DNA of 10,263 nt. It comes from a bacterium. GTDB taxonomy: Bacteria > Patescibacteriota > Gracilibacteria > UBA1369 > LOWO2-01-FULL-3. Location: contig JAQBYK010000032.1 in the NCBI GenBank assembly GCA_027622635.1, positions 1 through 10,263 of the forward strand, in the 5' to 3' direction. The notes under the pieces were generated by a model. That model saw only the letters and a list, made by a program, of their open reading frames with translations, did not search any database and was not told where the DNA came from. Positions 5,929 through 10,263 of the stretch are shown here, piece after piece; within the stretch, counting starts at the first letter, position 1; each line of letters begins with the position of its first letter. The translations under genes were made by a program, and so were the position numbers.

Positions 5929-8900
5929 CTATGTATGTATTTTTCCTATGTATTCTTTTATGCCGTCCGCCAGTTTGAAACAGAAATTTTGAATAGCTTT
6001 GAAATGAGCTTCATCCGAACGTGGGCTGACCTTTGGAAGAATTTCCTTTGTTAACCTTTCAAGCCCTAATTGGATGAGGTGATTTATATTTTCTTCCATG
6101 AGTTGACTATAATTTAATCCTATATCTACACCACACATTTCAAATAGATCTGAAATTAATTGTGATTCTTGTTCTTCTGTAAATTCCTCTTCATTTATGG
6201 TGTTGTATGCATATTGAAATATGCTTGTCGCGTAGCTGCTCTTTGCAACTACTTTTTTGAATGTATGTTTTTCCTTATCCCAGTTTGCAAGAATTTTTCC
6301 TACTTCACCGTCTTTTGTGTCTGCATAAAATTCTTCTAAGTCTGTTTTTATGATTTCAAGGTCGCTTTCTCTGACTATGCTTGTTGTGACTGCGCCATCC
6401 GCGAGTTTTTCATTTACCTTTGGATCTCTGCTGTATATCTCTCCACCGCTCATTCCGGCTCCAACGTCATAGCCAAGTGATCCGAGAACAATGTCGCGAC
6501 CTCCCGTTTTGTATCCGGCAAAATATTTACCTGTGTTGCCGGTGATTATTGTTCTGCCATATGTTTCACGTACACAAACTCTGTCACCTACACTACCTTG
6601 CATGAATCTATCACCTCCGCGTACACCGTACCCAAGTGTATTGCCAATTATTACCTCTTTGTTTTGATCTCCAAGTGGTGAAAGAATAATTATTTTTCCT
6701 CCATTTTGGAATGCTGCGCCTTCATTTTGTATAGCTCCCGTGTGTATCATTGTGACTCCTTTGGTGGTGCCAGTGCCATACCCTTGGCCTGCATTTCCCA
6801 GGGTGCGGATGGTTATACCCCCGCTTGGAACTTTGATAAGGCCTCTTACAATAAGGCATCCTAAAGTTGAACCAAGGTGGCGATCTTTTGGTCTTATGTC
6901 ATGTAGTTCTACGTTGACTGGATCATCTCCATTGTCAATTCCCTTTAAGACTTGTCTTATGATTTCACGATTTGCTTCGTTTACACGAGGACTGTTTAGG
7001 TAGAATTCGATTTGGGTAGGGTCGGTTTCCGATCCAGATGACTCCGCTTGCGCTTCGTCATTTTCCGTCGGCGCTACGCTATTCTCGGTTTGCTCGCCAT
7101 TAAATATGGGTTCCGGTGGGCTTAAGAAACTATCATGATTGAAATTATCTTTTAGCCATGGGTATTTCTTTATCGCTTCAGGGTCCAGTTCCAGGAAGTT
7201 ACCTCTTTGACCCACCAATTCATCAAAATCTCTAATCCCCATTTCCGCCATTAACTCACGAATTTCTTGAGCCAAAAATTCTAAAGTTCGCATACCGTTG
7301 TATAAAAGTCGTGACATTTGAGCTTCTTCTTCCTCTGATTCGTATTCTATTTTTTCAACTTTATCTTTCGAAGACCCCAAGAATTTTGAGACCGATCTGG
7401 TTATATAGGCCGGGCATTTTTGGTTAGAACAACTTTTGCAGAAAATACATTTAAGTTGAGAAATGAATAAGAGTGTGCCAATTGAAACGGTGTTTGCCCC
7501 GAGGGCTACCATTTTTAGAATATCTTCACCTGTTCGGATTCCGCCATCTGCACCGAGATCCATACCTTCTCTAAGCCCTTGTTCAATCAAGCATCTGTCT
7601 GTGTCTGATAATCCAAATTCTACAGGTGTTCCGGTGTTGAATTTATCTGTATATGTTGCTGCGCCCGTTCCTCCTGCTCCACCGCTGACTTGTACTTTTT
7701 CGGCTCCTCCTTTTCTACATCCCGCTGCGATTGTACCGGCGTTTGGACCTGAAGTTATTTTGACCGATCTTGTTGCAGTTGGATTACATGAGCCCAGTCT
7801 TTCTATTAGTCCTTCCAGGTCTTCGATAGAATATATGTCGTGGTTTGTAGGCGGTGAAACGAGTGTTTGTCCAAGGCTTACACCTCTGATTTCCGCAACC
7901 AGAGGGAAAACTTTTTCACCCGGCAAGAGTCCTCCTACACCAGGTTTAGCACCTTGTCCTATTTTGATTTCAATTTCCGTAACTTGTGGATTTGCCAGTG
8001 CTTCTATATCTATACCAAATCTTCCTGATGCAACTTGGATTGATTTGCATGCCGCCCTTTCCCATTTTTCGCCTGTTAGTCTGTCTTTTGGGACTCCACC
8101 TTCTCCGGAATTTGCAACTCCTCCATAATAGTTAAAGAGTGTATGGATAGCGCGGTGAGCCTGGTCATTCATTGATCCCAGTGACATTCCCGCACCCCTG
8201 ATTAACCGACGAATAATATCTTCAGCGGGCATTACTTCTTCTATTGGGATTGGACTATTTTTTTTCTTAAATCTATATGTATCCCTGTTACTCAATATTC
8301 CTTCCTTTTTTATTTTCGCTTTGTATTTTGCATATACTTCTCTCTCATGTTCTAAAACGGCAGGCATTAGTGCGTTTATCTTATCGTCATCCATCTTTTG
8401 GATGCTTTGGATTTCTGCTAAATCTCCCTGTGCTGCAATGATATTTCCACCAACAGCTTGCAGGGCTTTCATAATAGTTTCTTCATATCCATGTCTTTCT
8501 TCTGATTTTCTTAATCTTGTTATTGGGCTGTTTTCATCTTCGTTTGATCGTTCCCATTGTTTTTCAAGGAGAGCTTCAAGAGACATTCCTCCACCATTTG
8601 TTTCCACTTCATCTCTAAAATATTTTCTCACGAAATCTTCTGATAGGCCAAGCGTGGAGAACTGTTGTGATCCGCGGTATGAGTCGATATCTGTAAGCCC
8701 CAGTTTTGCCATATATCGTAGTAGTGTGCCACGGAATGAACTGCGTAGGGCTTTTTCAACATCCTCTATTGATTTGTTTTTTATTTTAATATTTCCATTA
8801 TGTATTTGTTCGTAAATCAGTCTCGGGTGTACGGCTTTTGCTCCGCATGATATCAAGGTGTTGAATTCGTGTTGGTCCAGTACTTCTCCGGTGTCTACTA

Positions 8901-10263
8901 CTAAACTGACTCCGCTACTTAAGCCTTCTTTGTCGAGTTCTCTGCTTAGGTATGCGACTAATATGTGAGGAGGAATGTAGCCGTCTCCGTTTCCGGTAGC
9001 TTTTCGGTCGCTCAAAACTATTATTGCGTGTTTTTTTTCTTTGGCGCTTCTCAGGACTTCCTCTTTTATTTCTTCGATTCTTGATTCGCATGATTCTAAA
9101 GATTGGTTTGAGAAAACTGTCGAGATGGTTTTGCGAGTTGGATTGTGTCTTTTGTCTGTGGCGTAAAGTGCAATCATTTGATCGTAGTCCAGCAGAGGAT
9201 CATTGAGTTTATATTGTGGTCCGGTTTTGAATTTGAATGGTTGTTTTTTTATTTCCTCAGGGCGTGCACCCAGATTTACCTTTGTTGTGAATGGTCCTTT
9301 CTCACGAATATAGTCAAGTGAAGGATTTGAAACTTGTGACCAATTTGTAATTAGAAATCGTCCCATAGAATTTGGTTCTTCTGAAAAACATGCCATTGCC
9401 AGGTCGCTTCCCATGCCTTCTACTGGATCTTTTTCCTCTGCTATTGATAGTTTGATTCTTTTTTGGCGATCCGTGTTTAAGCCGAACAAGTGTGCTCTTC
9501 TTAAATATGTCTCCGGAGGACATTGTTTTTCCATCCCTTCTTGTACCTTAGCGATGTGTTCCGGATCCTTGCCTTTGGTTTTGAGTTGAATGAGTTTTTC
9601 TTCCGCCAGAGCTTTGTAGTTAACTTTTGTGCCCGGTTTTTCTGAAGTTCCGCATACTATTTCTTTGTTGGTAGTGTCTGAATCTGTTATGTGTCCTTTG
9701 CGATCCAATTTGACCATTTCTCCCGCTCCAACACGGTCGTATTTTACTAAATTGTTGGTGTGCGGCATTCCAACTTCAGATGCTATGATGACTAGTCCGT
9801 CCGCTCTGTGAACAATGCGAAGTGGGCGAAGTCCCATGTTGTCCAGTGCTGCGATTATTTTGTTGCGATCCATTCCCAGTAGGGCGATTGGACCTATTGC
9901 TTTAAGTGAGCCCATGGCTCTGGAAATTCCTATGAAGTAGTCTCTAACGTCATCTCTCATACGGGCGAGTTCGTCCAGTGGAGGGTGGATCATCCAACGT
10001 ACCGCTTCTTCAAGAGAAAGTCCTTTTGCGAGGAGGAATTGTACTGCGCGGTCCAGATTGGCACTGTCACTTGCGTTGCGCATTATGTTGCTACCCGGAA
10101 GCTTAGAGTTCCTTTCAAGATTTTCTAAAACTTTTAGGATTTTTCGTATGGAGTTTACCTCACCGTTGTGGGATATAACTCCAAATGGTTGTGCGATTGT
10201 CCATCTTGCCAAGGTGTTTGTACCGAATCTGGTGTGAATTATGCCGGCGTCTGTGATGAGGTC
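5929..10263 (-). CDS. gltB: Glutamate synthase large (alpha) subunit, divergent, N-terminus beyond window
   Basis: Makes two glutamates from glutamine and 2-oxoglutarate, passing ammonia through an internal tunnel. 1444 codons are visible and the frame is open at the right edge, upstream of a TTG at 10212 that is internal: HTRFGTNT before it and AQPFGVISHNGEVNS after it belong to the class II amidotransferase domain. The catalytic Cys1 and about 200 residues are missing. Visible order: amidotransferase remainder (to about 220; SDSANLD, ALDNMGLRPLR, ASEVG), central domain (about 390-560; SYRGSQQFSTLGL near 524), FMN domain (about 670-950; GAGMSLGSM, GQGAKPGVGG, NHDIYSIEDL, GGAGGTGAA), cysteine cluster KCIFCKSCSNQKCP with Cys939, 942, 945 and 950, acidic linker (about 1051-1081), GXGXG beta-helix (about 1085-1277; GAGMSGGEIYS) and a 103-residue extra tail. 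The projected full length of about 1650 exceeds the usual 1480-1550. No small subunit (gltD) is visible. The stop is TAG, 27 bases before the LOG gene. Confidence 0.95.
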   Translation of the reverse strand, partial: DLITDAGIIHTRFGTNTLARWTIAQPFGVISHNGEVNSIRKILKVLENLERNSKLPGSNIMRNASDSANLDRAVQFLLAKGLSLEEAVRWMIHPPLDELARMRDDVRDYFIGISRAMGSLKAIGPIALLGMDRNKIIAALDNMGLRPLRIVHRADGLVIIASEVGMPHTNNLVKYDRVGAGEMVKLDRKGHITDSDTTNKEIVCGTSEKPGTKVNYKALAEEKLIQLKTKGKDPEHIAKVQEGMEKQCPPETYLRRAHLFGLNTDRQKRIKLSIAEEKDPVEGMGSDLAMACFSEEPNSMGRFLITNWSQVSNPSLDYIREKGPFTTKVNLGARPEEIKKQPFKFKTGPQYKLNDPLLDYDQMIALYATDKRHNPTRKTISTVFSNQSLESCESRIEEIKEEVLRSAKEKKHAIIVLSDRKATGNGDGYIPPHILVAYLSRELDKEGLSSGVSLVVDTGEVLDQHEFNTLISCGAKAVHPRLIYEQIHNGNIKIKNKSIEDVEKALRSSFRGTLLRYMAKLGLTDIDSYRGSQQFSTLGLSEDFVRKYFRDEVETNGGGMSLEALLEKQWERSNEDENSPITRLRKSEERHGYEETIMKALQAVGGNIIAAQGDLAEIQSIQKMDDDKINALMPAVLEHEREVYAKYKAKIKKEGILSNRDTYRFKKKNSPIPIEEVMPAEDIIRRLIRGAGMSLGSMNDQAHRAIHTLFNYYGGVANSGEGGVPKDRLTGEKWERAACKSIQVASGRFGIDIEALANPQVTEIEIKIGQGAKPGVGGLLPGEKVFPLVAEIRGVSLGQTLVSPPTNHDIYSIEDLEGLIERLGSCNPTATRSVKITSGPNAGTIAAGCRKGGAEKVQVSGGAGGTGAATYTDKFNTGTPVEFGLSDTDRCLIEQGLREGMDLGADGGIRTGEDILKMVALGANTVSIGTLLFISQLKCIFCKSCSNQKCPAYITRSVSKFLGSSKDKVEKIEYESEEEEAQMSRLLYNGMRTLEFLAQEIRELMAEMGIRDFDELVGQRGNFLELDPEAIKKYPWLKDNFNHDSFLSPPEPIFNGEQTENSVAPTENDEAQAESSGSETDPTQIEFYLNSPRVNEANREIIRQVLKGIDNGDDPVNVELHDIRPKDRHLGSTLGCLIVRGLIKVPSGGITIRTLGNAGQGYGTGTTKGVTMIHTGAIQNEGAAFQNGGKIIILSPLGDQNKEVIIGNTLGYGVRGGDRFMQGSVGDRVCVRETYGRTIITGNTGKYFAGYKTGGRDIVLGSLGYDVGAGMSGGEIYSRDPKVNEKLADGAVTTSIVRESDLEIIKTDLEEFYADTKDGEVGKILANWDKEKHTFKKVVAKSSYATSIFQYAYNTINEEEFTEEQESQLISDLFEMCGVDIGLNYSQLMEENINHLIQLGLERLTKEILPKVSPRSDEAHFKAIQNFCFKLADGIKEYIGKIHT

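Noticed and set aside
7463..8128. 221-codon open frame on the plus strand
   Set aside because: Lies wholly opposite the conserved FMN domain of gltB; its translation is Pro/Ser-rich with no recognisable motif, as expected for the antisense of a Gly-rich coding region.
8321..8815. 164-codon open frame on the plus strand
   Set aside because: Antisense to the central domain of gltB; Ser/Cys/Phe-rich shadow translation without family resemblance.
10210..10212. TTG as the gltB start codon
   Set aside because: The frame continues upstream to the window edge with conserved amidotransferase sequence (HTRFGTNT), so the TTG codes for an internal Leu.
1..10263. Terminators, tRNAs, CRISPR arrays, mobile elements
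   Set aside because: Gaps between genes are at most 41 bases and contain no GC-rich hairpin followed by a T run, no cloverleaf, no regularly spaced repeats and no transposase or integrase sequence.

Overview
The window is a single co-directional, tightly packed block of core-metabolism and translation genes, all on the minus strand, so transcription runs from high to low coordinates. In transcription order it holds: the large subunit of glutamate synthase (gltB, cut at the right edge), a LOG-family nucleotide-monophosphate phosphoribohydrolase-like protein, 6-phosphogluconate dehydrogenase (gnd), glucose-6-phosphate dehydrogenase (zwf), 6-phosphogluconolactonase (pgl), elongation factor P (efp) and seryl-tRNA synthetase (serS, cut at the left edge). 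The gaps between genes are 27, 41, 38, about 4, 33 and 10 bases. No stretch over 300 bases lacks a gene. I see no tRNA, rRNA, CRISPR array, insertion sequence, phage gene or clear terminator.

Organism: the DNA is AT-leaning and the proteins are rich in Lys, Ile, Asn and Glu. All three stop codons are used (TAG for gltB, the LOG gene and zwf; TAA for gnd and efp; TGA for pgl), which fits the standard bacterial code. None of the six visible starts has a recognisable Shine-Dalgarno sequence. Several proteins are divergent members of their families. Together this suggests an uncultivated bacterium, possibly of the Candidate Phyla Radiation (Patescibacteria; a Peregrinibacteria-like lineage is a guess). 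The window has no marker that settles this.

Region by region: 5929-10263 is gltB. It has a partial class II glutamine amidotransferase domain, a central domain, an FMN/glutamate-synthase domain with an Fe-S cysteine cluster, a long acidic linker, the GXGXG beta-helix domain, and a C-terminal tail of about 100 residues that looks like an extension. 5227-5901 is the LOG-family gene. 1700-5185 encodes the complete oxidative branch of the pentose phosphate pathway (gnd, zwf, pgl). 1-1666 holds efp and serS, with a credible sigma70-type promoter for them inside the end of pgl.

How they fit together: Zwf, Pgl and Gnd turn glucose-6-phosphate into ribulose-5-phosphate and give two NADPH. Glutamate synthase uses reducing power (NADPH in the usual bacterial enzyme, delivered by a small subunit not seen here) to make glutamate from glutamine and 2-oxoglutarate. 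A LOG-type enzyme would release ribose-5-phosphate from nucleoside monophosphates, entering the same pentose-phosphate pool. The coupling of NADPH supply and nitrogen assimilation is inferred from gene order. I found no clearly new system. The points most worth a second look are the glutamate synthase architecture and its extra cluster cysteine, the Arg32 loop of EF-P, the single TGA separating pgl from efp in one frame, and the missing Shine-Dalgarno sites.
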